Below are positions 11,541-21,831 of a stretch of 64,000 nt of DNA, one piece after another. The DNA is taken from the NCBI GenBank assembly GCA_030248195.1, contig JASAND010008444.1, positions 24,004-88,003 on the forward strand, written 5' to 3'. The position numbers were made by a program, and so were the translations under genes. Positions within the stretch are counted from its first letter, which is position 1. Each line of letters starts with the position of its first letter. This DNA comes from Trissonchulus latispiculum (taxonomy: Eukaryota > Nematoda > Enoplea > Enoplida > Ironidae). Below the pieces are notes generated by a model. That model had not been told where the DNA came from and made no database searches. It saw only the letters and a program-made list of their open reading frames with translations.

Positions 11541-11844
11541 ACTGAAAATCTCAAATGATTTCATAAAGGATTGAAGGAGCTATTTAAATTTAAAGCTTTT
11601 AATAAATTTCCTATTATGTAGACAGCAAGCCAGTCCCCGCAGCGTCGTAGATCAGCTCATCTGATGCAACACATGATAAAGAACAAATTTGCCAAATTTC
11701 AAGCCGATTCATTACGTATTTAGTTCACAGCATCTGTTCAAAGTCCACCCCGGTAGTGGTACTACCACCTTAACAAAAACTTTGCTACCACACTAACCAG
11801 AAAATCAAAGCCCTCGGGACTCACACACAGTTTGCCCCTATTAG

Positions 11845-12797
11845 TAGTGATGTTTCAGCACCTGAAACTGAAACTGAAAATATTTTCAGTCAGTACATAT
11901 TTCAGTTTCAGCACCTAAAACTGAAACTGAAACTGAAAATAGGAGAGCTCCACGCCTGAAACTGAAACTGGAAATGCAAAAAATCGACGACTGAAACTAA
12001 AACTGAAACTGAAACTGAAATTATTTTGATTTGCCGCCTGAAACTGAAACTGAAATTCTGAACAAAACAGGCCTGGAACTGAAACTGAAATAATTTCAGT
12101 CGACCACTGAATCTGAAAATAATTTCAGCTCTTGCTTAGCCTGAAAGTATCAATCGATTTAGGTCTACGCTTAGACTGAAAATAGTAATTTCAGACAACG
12201 CTTAGCCTGAAACTTGCAATTTCAGACTACGCTTAGCCTGAAAATACCATTTTCAGATGATGTGTTATCTGAAATTATATATTATCAGCTCGAACATATG
12301 CATTTAAAACATTGCAAGCAATGCTGTGCAGTTGTACTGTATGTATCACAAAATGAATTTATACTTTCTAGTATATTTATGTACATTAATGTACCTAGAT
12401 ACATTCCATTCTCGCAAAACTGATCATAGCAGTCACAAATTTTACAGATGTTTTATTTATACATTCAACTAAAGTGTCACTGTTGACTAACCAAGTTTTA
12501 CTGAAGTGTTACTGATTATCCCGCAACCTACCAAAAATAATGTGTTTTAAGACGTTCCATAAGGCTTAAAGTTAAAATTTTTGTACTGAAAATGTAGAAA
12601 TAAAATTTTAGTCTAGGCCCGAAACTGAAACTGAAACTGAAAATAATTTGACTGAGGCCTGAAACTGAAACTGAATCTGAATCTGAAATTCCGACGAGCA
12701 ACTGCCTGAAACTGAAACTGAAATTCCTCAATTCGCAGGCCTGAAACTGAGTCTGAAACTGAAACTGAAATTAAATGGGCCGCCTGAAACATCACTA
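11845..12797. mobile_element. hAT-like MITE with CTGAAA arrays, 953 bp, TSD CCTATTAG
   Basis: The ends are TAGTGATGTTTCAG and its exact inverse CTGAAACATCACTA. Perfect 8-bp direct repeats CCTATTAG flank it (11837-11844 and 12798-12805); 8-bp duplications with TAGTG-like tips are typical of hAT elements. Both ends carry arrays of CTGAAA units (left about 11858-12260, right about 12618-12790) in inverted orientation. The interior has no transposase-like frame, so the element is non-autonomous and would need a transposase supplied from elsewhere. Confidence 0.85.
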
Positions 12798-12805
12798 CCT
12801 ATTAG

Positions 12806-13779
12806 AGCCTAATATTTGGTAAAAACCTGGGATAGGCTAGGGCTGTCAATTTTATTAGATCGAAAACGTCGCACGGTCACATTGCAATTTTTTGCCAAAT
12901 GTCAAACTTTAAGCTGTTGTAGGTGAAGAAGGAAGCAACGCTCGAAATCCAAAATACTTTTAATATTTATCACTAGCAACAGTTAACATCTATGGCTGAA
13001 ACTATCAGAATTGGTCAAACCGTTAATCCACCACAGCTGAAAAAACCTTTTTGAAAAATCCCATTTTTAGCATTTTTGTATTTTGGCTTCCTGCCAAAAA
13101 CAGTGTATGTGAGATGCATTGTTGCCCACCCTAGACTTTTTTACCTTGATATGTTGAACGTTGGGGGGGAAGTAGCTCTCTCCAACGATGTCGTGCCAAC
13201 CCGTAGTAGCCTAAACTTTTGCCCCGACTTTGTCCGATTGGCCTACTCTTTGGCGAAGTTATAGAGCATGGATGTGGTCAAAAAATACTGGGTCGTTGGT
13301 TGTTAGCTGCCTTCCAGCCATGTGCAGTCGTCGGGTTTATGTGCCCGACCCCCCTTTTCACAACTACCAACGTAATTAATTAAAAATCTCTACTGGCTGC
13401 AAGACCCTAGCTTCAAGGTTGCCATTTGCCTATATGATTTGGCACATGTGCCCCTATATGCAGAAAATACTAGACGTCTCTAATCTTATCTGCATCTAAG
13501 GGAATTCCTCTTCAAACTTGAAGTTTCGTCAAAAATTCAAAAATTTTTGGCTAATGAAAGGAAAAATTTTTTTACTGGTTTTACAGCTATAAGGCTGTAA
13601 TTTGGCATAAAAGGAGGCACTATAGGAGTACTCATTTGTGCCAAAAGGCAAGAAATTCTGCCGCGTGAAAATTTTTTATGTCAACTTTAATCTTCAAAAA
13701 TTGCCAAAATCGCCTTTTTTGGGCAATGGTACATGGCAATGGCAATGGTATCATTCGTTTCTCCACTCGACCCGCAGTT
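12806..13779. other. No supported gene
   Basis: AT-rich. A 62-codon open frame (13076-13264, plus) lacks splice context and recognisable motifs. Confidence 0.45.
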
Positions 13780-13985
13780 GGACTATTTAACCCACCGTTG
13801 TCTAAACCTGTCCACAGTTAGGCTTGCTTCCATATCTCTCTAGTCTGCCCATAGTTGCCCTGTTAGAGTACATAGACCACATTAGTTTTAAGGTTGTCCA
13901 CAGTTGGGCTTGTTCCTTTTTATCTCTCTAGTCGGTCCACAGTTGCCCACATTGTGGGCTGCAGTTCAACTCTTATTTTCCTTAC
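13780..13985 (-). repeat. Dispersed repeat R2, copy 2 (inverted)
   Basis: Reverse complement of the repeat at 814-1020, sharing the CACAATGTGGGCAACTGT and AAGCAAGCCTAACTGTGGAC blocks. Within this copy the segment CTCTCTAGTC-N-GTCCACAGTTGCCC appears twice, indicating an internal duplication. Confidence 0.75.
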
Positions 13986-14117
13986 TACTTGCGTTATAGA
14001 TACCCTTAACAGAGTTTGTGAAGATTTTAGTTTTGTATGAAGCAGCGGCACTGCAGAGGCAAACAAGTATTCGAAAGATTGGTAGGCGTCGTAATGTGAG
14101 AGCTCATAGCTATGATG

Positions 14118-14190
14118 GCTTTTTGGTATAATGGTAGCGCAGCACGCAAAACTGAGAAGATGAACATTGGTTCAATCCACGTTTAGACTA
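14118..14190 (+). ncRNA. tRNA-like sequence (pseudogene or SINE head)
   Basis: Contains an A-box-like TGGTATAATGGTAGCGCAG and a B-box-like GGTTCAATCC at normal tRNA spacing, the two internal RNA polymerase III promoter elements. The acceptor and anticodon stems do not pair well, so a functional tRNA is unlikely. Confidence 0.4.
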
Positions 14191-14206
14191 AACTTTACCT
14201 TCAGAT

Positions 14207-14212
14207 TTTATT
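14207..14212 (-). promoter_or_regulatory. Putative poly(A) signal AATAAA
   Basis: AATAAA on the minus strand, 25 bases past the stop codon of the gene ending at 14238. Confidence 0.45.
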
Positions 14213-14237
14213 GCCCCTGCAATATGTACCCTCTTTC

Positions 14238-14324
14238 TTATGAGTCCAATTTCAATGGAACTTGGTGCCTAACGCCTCTCACGCTACTCTTGGTTGCGAC
14301 AGCGTTTGTTTGAAGTGCTTTCAG
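14238..14324 (-). CDS. Terminal exon of a small gene (minus strand)
   Basis: Begins after TAATACTTGTACAG in phase 0 and reads LKALQTNAVATKSSVRGVRH.. to a TAA, followed 25 bases later by AATAAA. It joins the upstream exon (14397-14493) in phase 0 across a 72-base intron. The unspliced frame is also open through this intron and would encode a hydrophobic stretch (FTTFTCSILILVQL), so intron retention or an alternative start with a signal-peptide-like N-terminus is possible. Function unknown. Confidence 0.5.
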   Translation of the reverse strand: MKALQTNAVATKSSVRGVRHQVPLKLDS

Positions 14325-14396
14325 CTGTACAAGTATTAGAATTGAGCACGTAAATGTTGTAAACATAATCTTAACTTCTTTTTCTATATCAAATAC

Positions 14397-14493
14397 CAGC
14401 GGGGAACATCTGGGATCATACGCGCAGTCCATCTCCCGAAGGTCCTCGAAGCCGTTCCAATGGCATGGGGTCAGGCAAGAATTGGATAAAACT
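14397..14493 (-). CDS. Cys-containing exon of a small gene (minus strand)
   Basis: Follows an ACAATTTAG acceptor and ends at a CTG|GTATTT donor. The 32 codons include SCLTPCHWNGFED and MDCAYDPRCSPL, with four cysteines in C-x3-C-x12-C-x5-C spacing, suggesting a disulfide-bonded extracellular domain. The leading base shows that the preceding exon ends in phase 2, but no upstream exon was located. The family is not recognised. Confidence 0.5.
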
Positions 14494-14499
14494 CTAAAT

Positions 14500-17400
14500 T
14501 GTATGAGTATCGATAATGCTATTTCAAACGAATCTGGTTTTTGTTTTTCCTAACTTGTTAAACAAAATAGTATTTCCCAAGTCAACCGAGCACGTAATTT
14601 ACTGACATAAAGTCACTGCCTTCAATATAAGATGAAATAAGAAGTATAGAAGAAGGAGGAAAAAAGAAAGGTAATAAATAATTTGACGAAAAATTTCTTG
14701 GTTGCAAGAAATTTTTAGCCAAAAATTCCATATTGCCATTGTATTATCCTGCTATTTTAAGCAGCCAAAAAGTGAAAAATGATATATAAATTTTAATTTG
14801 TCGAAACTGAAAAAACATCGATTATAACTAATTTGTGCCATCAACGGAGTAGAGTGTCTTGAAAATACCTTTTACAAAAATTTTCTTTCGTAAAATGAGT
14901 CGAAATAGTAAGGAATTAAAAATATTATCTTGATACATAGTTGCTCATAAACAATCACCAGTCTACAACTAATACGATCACATATTTGTATTGTAGAAGC
15001 TAGTATCTAATTCAACTGGAAAACTTGAACTGTGGCAGCGGGACAAATTTGCAATTTGATATTTTATTTGTATCTGCTCGTAGTCTTTGGGTGGTCGTCA
15101 ACCGAGCAGGACTCGAGTGAATTACTATTCTTAGAATAAAAATAAGAATTGTACAAATCGTTTTAGTTTTAAAGCAGTTCTAAGCAGACCAGTTCAATTG
15201 TCCAGCAAAGACTACTAATGAATAACCGCCTAAATAATTTTTCCAATTTCTGGAGTAACCTTAAAACGGCTTAGATTCTTCAAACTATTCGCTGGTTTGC
15301 ACTAAGTCAGATAAAGACTGATAGGTAAGTCAAAAATTGTTCCAACCTGCCTTCCCCAATTTTACAATTCGCCATTTACCATATCGGGTAGGAATCCACT
15401 TATTGAACAGGTTCAAAACAGTACTGGCCCAACTAAGCAATTAAATACAGTAAGTATTATCTAAGATAAATGCAAGACACTATCATAGATGTCACCTAAG
15501 CGACTAATGGCTGACAAAAGAGACACAAAAAGCGCAAAAAACTACAACAAAAACAGTTCATCAGGACAGACTGATCACAAAAATCCACAAAAAACAGGCA
15601 CAGACAGACAAATAGACAGAAAAAATATAAGAAGCTAAAACAAAAACTAAATGACCTTTGTAAAAAGCAATGCCCAAAGGAAATAAAAAATATAATATAG
15701 TGTAACAGTAAAGAAAAATAGTACAAACAAAGAAGAAACCTCTGCAATAAGTTAAATTGCGAAAATTAGCAAGGTAACGCTTTGGTCATAAGGATTTGAC
15801 ATTAATACATCGTAATAGGAGATTTGGTTGTATATATACTATCACAACTTTGAAATCGCACAAACTTAAACTGATTAAATATTTAATCTCTATAGTCTTC
15901 CAAACTGCAGAATTTATCGAAAATATTTATATTGCCGAATGAGTATATAGATAATAACAAATAATGGTATAAAATAAAGAAACGACAAATATACAAAGAC
16001 AATGGTATAGATTCAATGCCCATAGGAAATCGGAAATAATAGCATAAAGAAAAGTCAAAAACAAAGCAGAAATTGGGATAAGAACGAAAAATTGTTAAAC
16101 AGAAATATACGGGTCATTTTATCATTAACGGTTTCAATTAAAATACAAATTTAAAATCAGATGCAAAAAACTAATCAAATGCCAAAATCCTGTTAAGAAG
16201 TGCGAGATTAAGTTGACCCAATTCAGCTTCGTTTTCAGTGACAATTAATATTAACTAACAAAAATAGTCATATGGTTAATTAATATTAAAATATCAGTTA
16301 AAAGATTAGAAAGCATAACAAATGCCAAGTTATTTGCAGTATTTTTTGCACTAACTTAACGAGCATTTCTAACAGTTTAAAGCAATGATAGCTGCAGTAG
16401 TGCACCGAGTTGAGGGCAATTGTTATACTTTATATCTGTTATGTACTATATTGCAAACATGGTATACATACATAGAATAAAAAGATAAGTACAAGTATTA
16501 ATGACAGGATCAAAGCTTCATTGTTCAATGCCGTATGGATAGAATAAAGAATACATAAAGAGAAAAACGATTAAATAATGACAAACAAAATAATACCAGT
16601 AAAGGAATAATCATGGAAGATTACGTCTAAACTTAGCCTTAATTACAGGATGTATAATTATGTATATAATTTACAAGTAACTATGTATATCTATGTATAT
16701 GTTAAACAAGACTTGGCCCGAAATCCTTGTTAGCTCTTTCCGCGTGCAGTCTGCGAAATTGTCTGGTCACAACATAAGTAGTTGCAAACCGACTAAACTT
16801 TTGAGTCTAAGGCACTGTGTATAGTAACACATTTTTCCTTCGTTCACTTTTCATTAAAACACACACCGTTTTGTATCGAATTTATCGGAAAGGAATTGCA
16901 AGGATTTCGGGCAAATAACTGACGTTATCAGCTAAATTGGGAAAACTGTAGGCTTGCTCTAAATTCCTTGCTTTTCTAATTAGATCTCGGTTTATCTTTG
17001 TTTTCTGGGCTGATGTTACGAACGTCGAATCTCTGGTTAAGTCGTTAACCTGAGTCTGCTTGCCTATGTTTAACACATGAACTTAACTCGGGTTAGTGAC
17101 TTAGCATTGGCTGCTGCTAAGGAAGCGAGAGCAAGTAATTAAAGACAAGACTTACTAAAGCCATACCACATGACAGTGGATCTAAGACCTCTACATTCGT
17201 GATACATTCAAACAAACAGTGCTATAAACAAGTTAATATGCAGCTAGTTGTAACGGCTAGGAGGCAAGTCAACACTAATAACGTTTTCTTTTAGAAAATT
17301 ATTAAAATTTCTTGGCCAACCCACAATATTAAATTTTTCAGTTCATTAACTTGTAATGTAATGTAATGTAATAAAATGTTGTAATGTAATGTTGTAATGT

Positions 17401-17960
17401 AATGTAATTTTTGCGGCAATCCGCGCTTCTATCCGACTGTCGACTTGTCTGAAGAAGGTTAGCTTTGTTTGATAGAAGTCAAAATTTCATTTAAAATCAA
17501 AATTAACAATTTTTACTCCCCTCCCCCTTTGAAAGTTTTAAAAATAACTTCGACTACTATTGAAACTTGAATTTAAAACGTTTGCAAACGATTCGTATAC
17601 GTAATAATGATTTTACGTTACAATATTAGCTGCAACATTAATACTGCCAGTATTCTAGAAACGTGTATGTCAAACACACCACAATAACATAATAATACAT
17701 AGTAGTGATAGTAGTTAAAATAATAGCTTAAGCAATGCCGTTCAAGTTAAACTTGAGAAGAAAAAGAGTAAAAGAAGCAGAAAACAAAAATAAAGAAAAC
17801 CAACGCAGAAGGCTAACGAAGAAGCTAAGCCGGGATCACAGTTGGAACGCTTGCCCAGAGAGACAGAGAGAAAAAGCAGCCGTTTCAGGAAAGAGTACAG
17901 TAGAGCAGAGTAGAGCTAAAACCGAACTGATACCGACAAAAGTCAGACTTTAGATTTTCT
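14500..17960. other. AT-rich stretch without supported gene
   Basis: Long AT-rich region. A 64-codon frame at 16882-17076 (minus) and a Lys/Arg-rich one at 17735-17953 (plus) are open, but lack splice or motif support. GTAATGTAAT microsatellite at 17353-17408. Around 17882-17925 lies a partial copy of the TCAGGAAAG..GTAGAG-ended MITE found at 17969. Confidence 0.4.
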
Positions 17961-17968
17961 AACTGTAA

Positions 17969-18476
17969 GGGCCTTTTCAGGAAAGGGTAGAGTATAGTAG
18001 ATTAGAGTTAAGGCCAGTTCACACTAGGCAACTTTGGAGCAACTTCGTTGCCGCAACTTCAGTTGCCATTCGAAAAAGTTGCAGCAACTTGCCCAAACAG
18101 TTGGCGGAACTAGTTGCAGCAACAACCTATCAAATGCAGAAATTTTAGCGCGCCTGTTTTTATAGTTTGAATTAACCAATCAACTTGCTAGTTGCCGCTA
18201 GAAATCGCCCCAAGCGCGATTGCGGCAACTTGGTTGCGGCAACTTTTTTCTCAGTTGCCACTACATTCACATTGGGCAACTTTGGAGCAACTTGGTTGAA
18301 GCAACCAAGTTGCGGCAACCAAGTTGCTCCAAAGTTGCCTAGTGTGAACTGGCCTTTAAAATCAACCATTTTAACTCAGTCAACCTCCACTTGAGCTTGA
18401 GTTTCCCTCATTTAACTCTTTCATGAAAAAGATTGAGTTAATTTAAACTCTACTCTACCCTTTCTTGAGAAGGTCC
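17969..18476. mobile_element. PIF/Harbinger-like MITE, TSD TAA, interrupted by another MITE
   Basis: The ends GGGCCTTTTCAGGAAAGGGT and ACCCTTTCTTGAGAAGGTCC are inverted repeats flanked by TAA (17966-17968 and 18477-18479). The second MITE (18011-18355, with its own TTA duplication) sits inside, so this copy is older and originally about 160 bp. A diverged copy with similar ends is at 41822-41985. Confidence 0.75.
18011..18355. mobile_element. PIF/Harbinger-like MITE, 345 bp, TSD TTA
   Basis: The ends AGGCCAGTTCACACTAGGCA and the inverse TGCCTAGTGTGAACTGGCCT are near-perfect, with flanking TTA triplets (18008-18010 and 18356-18358). The interior is rich in GTTGC/GCAAC motifs in both orientations. 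Overlapping open frames on both strands simply reflect this symmetry. Confidence 0.88.
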
Positions 18477-18594
18477 TAACTTTAAGCTTTAAACTCTTTC
18501 TGGAAACAACGCAGAGAGAACGAGGGAGAGGGAGAGAGACATAGTGTTTATACGCAAGACTTGATGGAGTGATTCTTTGTGATAGTCTTGTGAT

Positions 18595-18600
18595 TTTATT
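18595..18600 (-). promoter_or_regulatory. Putative poly(A) signal AATAAA of the DM gene
   Basis: AATAAA on the minus strand, 27 bases after the stop codon of the last DM-gene exon. Confidence 0.5.
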
Positions 18601-18627
18601 TCCATCCTGTCCTGGCTGAGGACGATC

Positions 18628-18757
18628 TTAGGCTCTCATTTGAGTGACTCGACAGTGGTCGATGAGCCCAGCCGAAGTTGCCATCAGAGAATTCAAGGAC
18701 TCCGTCGGCCAGAGACATCCACTCCCGCTCCCTCCGCCGCTAAGCAGAAATACTTCC
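18628..18757 (-). CDS. DM-domain gene, terminal exon 5
   Basis: Acceptor TTTCTGTTTCAG, then one base completing the codon left open by exon 4, then 42 sense codons and TAA. The peptide has a Gly/Ser block (LLSGGGSGSG) and continues CLWPTESLNSLMATSAG. The phase match, the good pyrimidine tract and the AATAAA just downstream make it the likely C-terminus. The opposite strand is also open here (18640-18834), but has no matching splice context. No domain is recognised in this tail, as is usual for sequences outside the DM modules. Confidence 0.6.
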
Positions 18758-18796
18758 CTGAAACAGAAACTGCAGACGTTCGAGCTGCTGAGCTTA

Positions 18797-18832
18797 ACCC
18801 CTTAAGGGGGCGCTTGCATTATCGGGATTATT
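18797..18832. repeat. Short dispersed repeat CCTTAAGGGGGCGCTTGCAT
   Basis: Thirty or so bases shared almost exactly with 5626-5656. It lies in intron 4 of the DM gene, so it is probably the end of an inserted element. Confidence 0.7.
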
Positions 18833-19465
18833 GAAATATATACGAATGCAGGGGGCACACGTCAACTTTTAATATGTGGGTCATAAAATAACAGCTACAG
18901 TATTTTTGAGAAAATGTTCTGTTTCAAAAACTCAAAATAGGAAGTAAGCTTGAAACGAGGAAATAATTCTAACTTATATCTACAAATGTGCATTTCGATT
19001 TTGGCATTAAAATGGAGAGGTGTAATATATAACGAGATAATGACACAGATCAAACAATGGTTTTCGACTTTTATGAATTTTTTAGAAAGCCAGAATTTTT
19101 GAAAATATTTTCAATTCCCGAAACGCCCTCCCCTTCCACACCCAGCAATCGGTTAGATATAAAAGCGTCACACTCTTAGTTGTTAGGCTAGCGACACGAT
19201 CTACACATTAACGGCTGACGCCCTCTTCATACAAATTGGACTCCAGTAACCCACAAATCAGTACCTGGTCTAAACGGGAGTAAGCTCACTAGCTTGTATA
19301 CCTATGTAAGTCTTAAAACTCGAAACGGCCTACTAGCAATCACTCCACTACGAGCTTCAACACATAAACATACAAGCGAGTGAGCATAATAAGAAAAATT
19401 TAATCATCACACTAGCTCCTAAGAGCTAAGACCCAAAAATTATGGTCACCCAACAATATACCTAC

Positions 19466-19619
19466 CGTAAATTCATCAAGTGATTTGAACTATGGACGAA
19501 TGAAGGAAGAGGCCGAAGATGTGGAGCCGACGCGGCCCCAATAATGGAATAATGACCTCCGTGACAGTGACCACAGAAACTTGGGACCAGGGCTGCGCTC
19601 TGAAGACGTTCTATCAAAT
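19466..19619 (-). CDS. DM-domain gene, exon 4
   Basis: Acceptor GTTTTCTTGTTTCAG, donor CG|GTAGGTATA. Two leading bases join the single base left by exon 3 (G+AT gives Asp), and the peptide reads DLIERLQSAALVPSFCGHC.. and ..LRPLPSFVHSSNHLMNL. Two bases remain at the end and join exon 5. Phases therefore close at both ends with canonical sites. No known domain; this belongs to the variable region C-terminal to the DM modules. Confidence 0.7.
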
Positions 19620-20094
19620 CTGAAACAAGAAAACTACACGAATAAATACTTTCTGAACACGTGAGATTAGCTATGGGAAGTAGGTCAACTATAGATAACT
19701 GCTCGACCGTGGGATTTGTAGTATTGTAGCTTTTTGACATGGTTTTGAAATGACCCTAGGCGTGCTGGGACATAAATCAGCCAATAGGCAGGACTTCTAA
19801 ACTCAAATCTAATTTGCAACCTCATCCACTTCTCATGATGTGACAACTAAATAATAATAACTAATAATTGGTTCCTTGATTTTTTTATTTTTATTTTACT
19901 AATTTGTTGATTTCTTTTGCGGTCTTGGTTTTTAGCTCGGACTCATTTAGCCATAACTTAAGACCTGCCCGTATAGTGCTGCTCTCCGCAGTCCTTCGCA
20001 AACGGTACGCACAGTCTTGTTGAAATTAATGTACATATGCAGGTAAGATATGAAATTGTCACTGCAGCATCTGATACCAGCCAAATTAGCCTAC

Positions 20095-20497
20095 CTAGGG
20101 ACTGTGTTGTGGTGATTGGCGGAGCGATTGGCAATTTAAGGCTTTGAGAAGGCGGATCCACATCCATGACGGGAAGTGAGGGGACCGGGACTGTGGGGGG
20201 ACCTTGAGGGCAGCAGCTTGGAAGGGGTGCGCCCAGGGTCACGGAGGGGGCAATTGGGAGAGTAGGTCCAAGAAATGGCTGAAAACCCGTAAGTGTGTGC
20301 GGTGGCCGGTAGGGTATTGGACAGCGAAGTTGTCCACCAGCGGATACCATACTCTCCAATAGTTTTTCGTCCTCCTTTAGGACAGAGCTGAAACTTAAGG
20401 AACTGCTGCTCATCGGAGAGTAGAGTTTCTCGATCGGCGAATTCTGTCCGGACTGACCCTCGGAATCTCTGGCCTGCTGAGTTCGTCTCAGTTTAAC
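20095..20497 (-). CDS. DM-domain gene, exon 3 (end of second DM module and Pro/Ser-rich region)
   Basis: The exon opens directly after TTTGCCAATTTCAG with VKLRRTQQARDSEG, the conserved basic tail that closes a DM domain and in this family forms the DNA-contacting helix (..A-x-Q-[VI]-x-L-R-R-x-Q). A long Ser/Pro-rich stretch follows (SPMSSSSLSFSSV, then many PxxP runs), as expected of a transcription factor's unstructured region. It ends at CTAG|GTAGGC, leaving one base. The open frame continues to a stop at 19958, so retention of this intron would give a shorter alternative C-terminus. Confidence 0.85.
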
Positions 20498-20691
20498 CTG
20501 AAATTGGCAAATTAATAAATCAATACAGGGAGGATTAGCTTGACTTTGGAGAGCGAATCGCTGAGAAATCGCGAAATCCCAACGTGGAAGGTTGAAATTA
20601 ATATTAAATAACGTTGATGTCAATCAGCGATTCAGTTGAACTCCAAAATGTTGAAATTTGCGCTATAAACTAGTATCGCTGTCAGGAGGCT

Positions 20692-20765
20692 GCAGAGTGG
20701 TTCGCCTTCTCGACCGTAAATCAGACAACTTGGGTTTGATCCTGGTTCGGTTCGATCACGGCGCA
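20692..20765 (+). ncRNA. tRNA-like sequence inside DM-gene intron 2
   Basis: An A-box-like GCTGCAGAGTGGTTCGCC and a B-box-like GGGTTTGATCCTGG have tRNA-like spacing, but the stems do not close. It is probably a tRNA-derived SINE head in the intron between exons 2 and 3. Confidence 0.4.
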
Positions 20766-20861
20766 CGTTTCGACACAAAAATTGGCAAAAATTGATTTCC
20801 TTTTTGGCAAAGTATCTTGCAAAGCTTACTCATAACCATAACATTTACCTTAAACCTTAAA

Positions 20862-20946
20862 CCATCCAGTGTGAACGTTTTAGCATAAACAAACAAGTTT
20901 AACCGTAGACCTCAAACTACGCCTTCTGCAGTGTGAACCGGGCTTA
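20862..20946. mobile_element. Possible Harbinger-like MITE fragment
   Basis: The segment carries CAGTGTGAACG at the left and CAGTGTGAACCGGGCTTAA at the right. The right end resembles the GTGTGAACCGGCCT tip of the 5874-6599 MITE, but the left end is not its inverse, so this is at best a rearranged remnant. Confidence 0.3.
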
Positions 20947-21027
20947 AATCAACTTTTCTCTTGAGGTTCTAGTGGTACTTAATTTCGAATGCAACATGTT
21001 TATATCGCCGGAGGTGGTATATTTGTA

Positions 21028-21228
21028 ATGGGTTGACCCATCTGAATTCCTAAATTGTTGGGCGCGGAGGACTTCCGGTCTATCTTCAACTCATGCCCTA
21101 GTACTGAGGCTTTTTTGCCCAAAAGTTTCTTCACAGCAGCACAATAAAGCTCCACGAAAAACAGACGAAAAGTGAGCACACGAATTTTAAGCACTACGGC
21201 GGTGGCATCATTCCCCTTTTAAGGGATT
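21028..21228. repeat. Dispersed repeat R1, short copy
   Basis: Shares GGGTTGACCCATCTGAATTC, GGCGCGGAGGACTTCCGGTC and the CATTCCCCTTTTAAGGG end with 4602-5335, but lacks most of the interior. It sits in DM-gene intron 2. Confidence 0.65.
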
Positions 21229-21296
21229 GCCTGTTCATGGTGCAACTTTAACAGCAAATTTATGCAAACTTCGATCAAGACATCTTAACCATGCAT

Positions 21297-21617
21297 TAAC
21301 ATAGGGTCGGGTCCTGGAGGGGGCTTGTCCCCAGAAAATTTTGAGGGGGCCCTCAAAAATAAATTAGCGAAATTTTTCGAAAAATTAATGCTAATTTTAT
21401 TAAAATTTGCAACAAAATCTTCAATTTTTAGAAAAAACTTAAAAATTTTGGTCGATTTTTTGAAATTATAGTGTAAAAACTAATTTTTTCCAGCCATTTT
21501 TGCCTACCCCGTGGTTTTTTCTTTACTCCTTGTCCCCGCCCGAGGTAGGGTTTGTACCTTGTCCAGGTTGGGGGGGGGGGGCTTGGATCCCACAGACCCC
21601 TGCCCCCGCGTTAACCT
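21297..21617. mobile_element. G/C-run element in DM-gene intron 2
   Basis: Imperfect inverted ends start TTAACATAGGGTCGGGTCCT and finish CTGCCCCCGCGTTAACC, with GGGGG/CCCCC runs at both sides of an AT-rich core. A related, mostly deleted copy in the opposite orientation is at about 43187-43300 (GGACAAGCCCCCAGGATCCG..GACCCTGTGTTAA). Confidence 0.55.
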
Positions 21618-21658
21618 GTGATCTAAACTAACTTTTCCCATACTGAAGGGAACATTAC

Positions 21659-21831
21659 TTGTTCAGCCATGACTTTGCGCCTCTCTGCCACCAATTTGCA
21701 GGTGTCACAATTACAGTTCTCAAATTCACAGGCTTTCTTGTGTCCCTTGAGTTTGAACGTTTTCCCGTGGAGTTTGCACTTGGCACAGGTGGGCTGACGC
21801 TCCCGGGGTCCTGATGTGGTCTGATTTGTAT
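21659..21831 (-). CDS. DM-domain gene, exon 2: canonical DM zinc module
   Basis: Runs from a GTGCATTTTAG acceptor to a CAA|GTAATG donor: two leading bases plus 57 codons. The module reads CAKCKLHGKTFKLKGHKKAC, then EFENCNCDTCKLVAERRKV and MAEQ, continuing without phase shift into VKLRR on exon 3. All eight ligands of the intertwined CCHC/HCCC zinc sites of the DM fold are present (C-x2-C, H of LHG, H of GHK, then four Cys). DM domains bind DNA in the minor groove and regulate sexual differentiation across animals. This one should be a working DNA-binding module in the nucleus. Confidence 0.93.

Noticed and set aside
12528..12795. Frames encoding SFSFSF / QFQFQA repeats
   Set aside because: Translation of the CTGAAA array of a hAT-like MITE.
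16882..17076. 64-codon minus frame with a true ATG and plausible composition
   Set aside because: No splice sites, motif or downstream signal; chance open frames of this size are common in the window.
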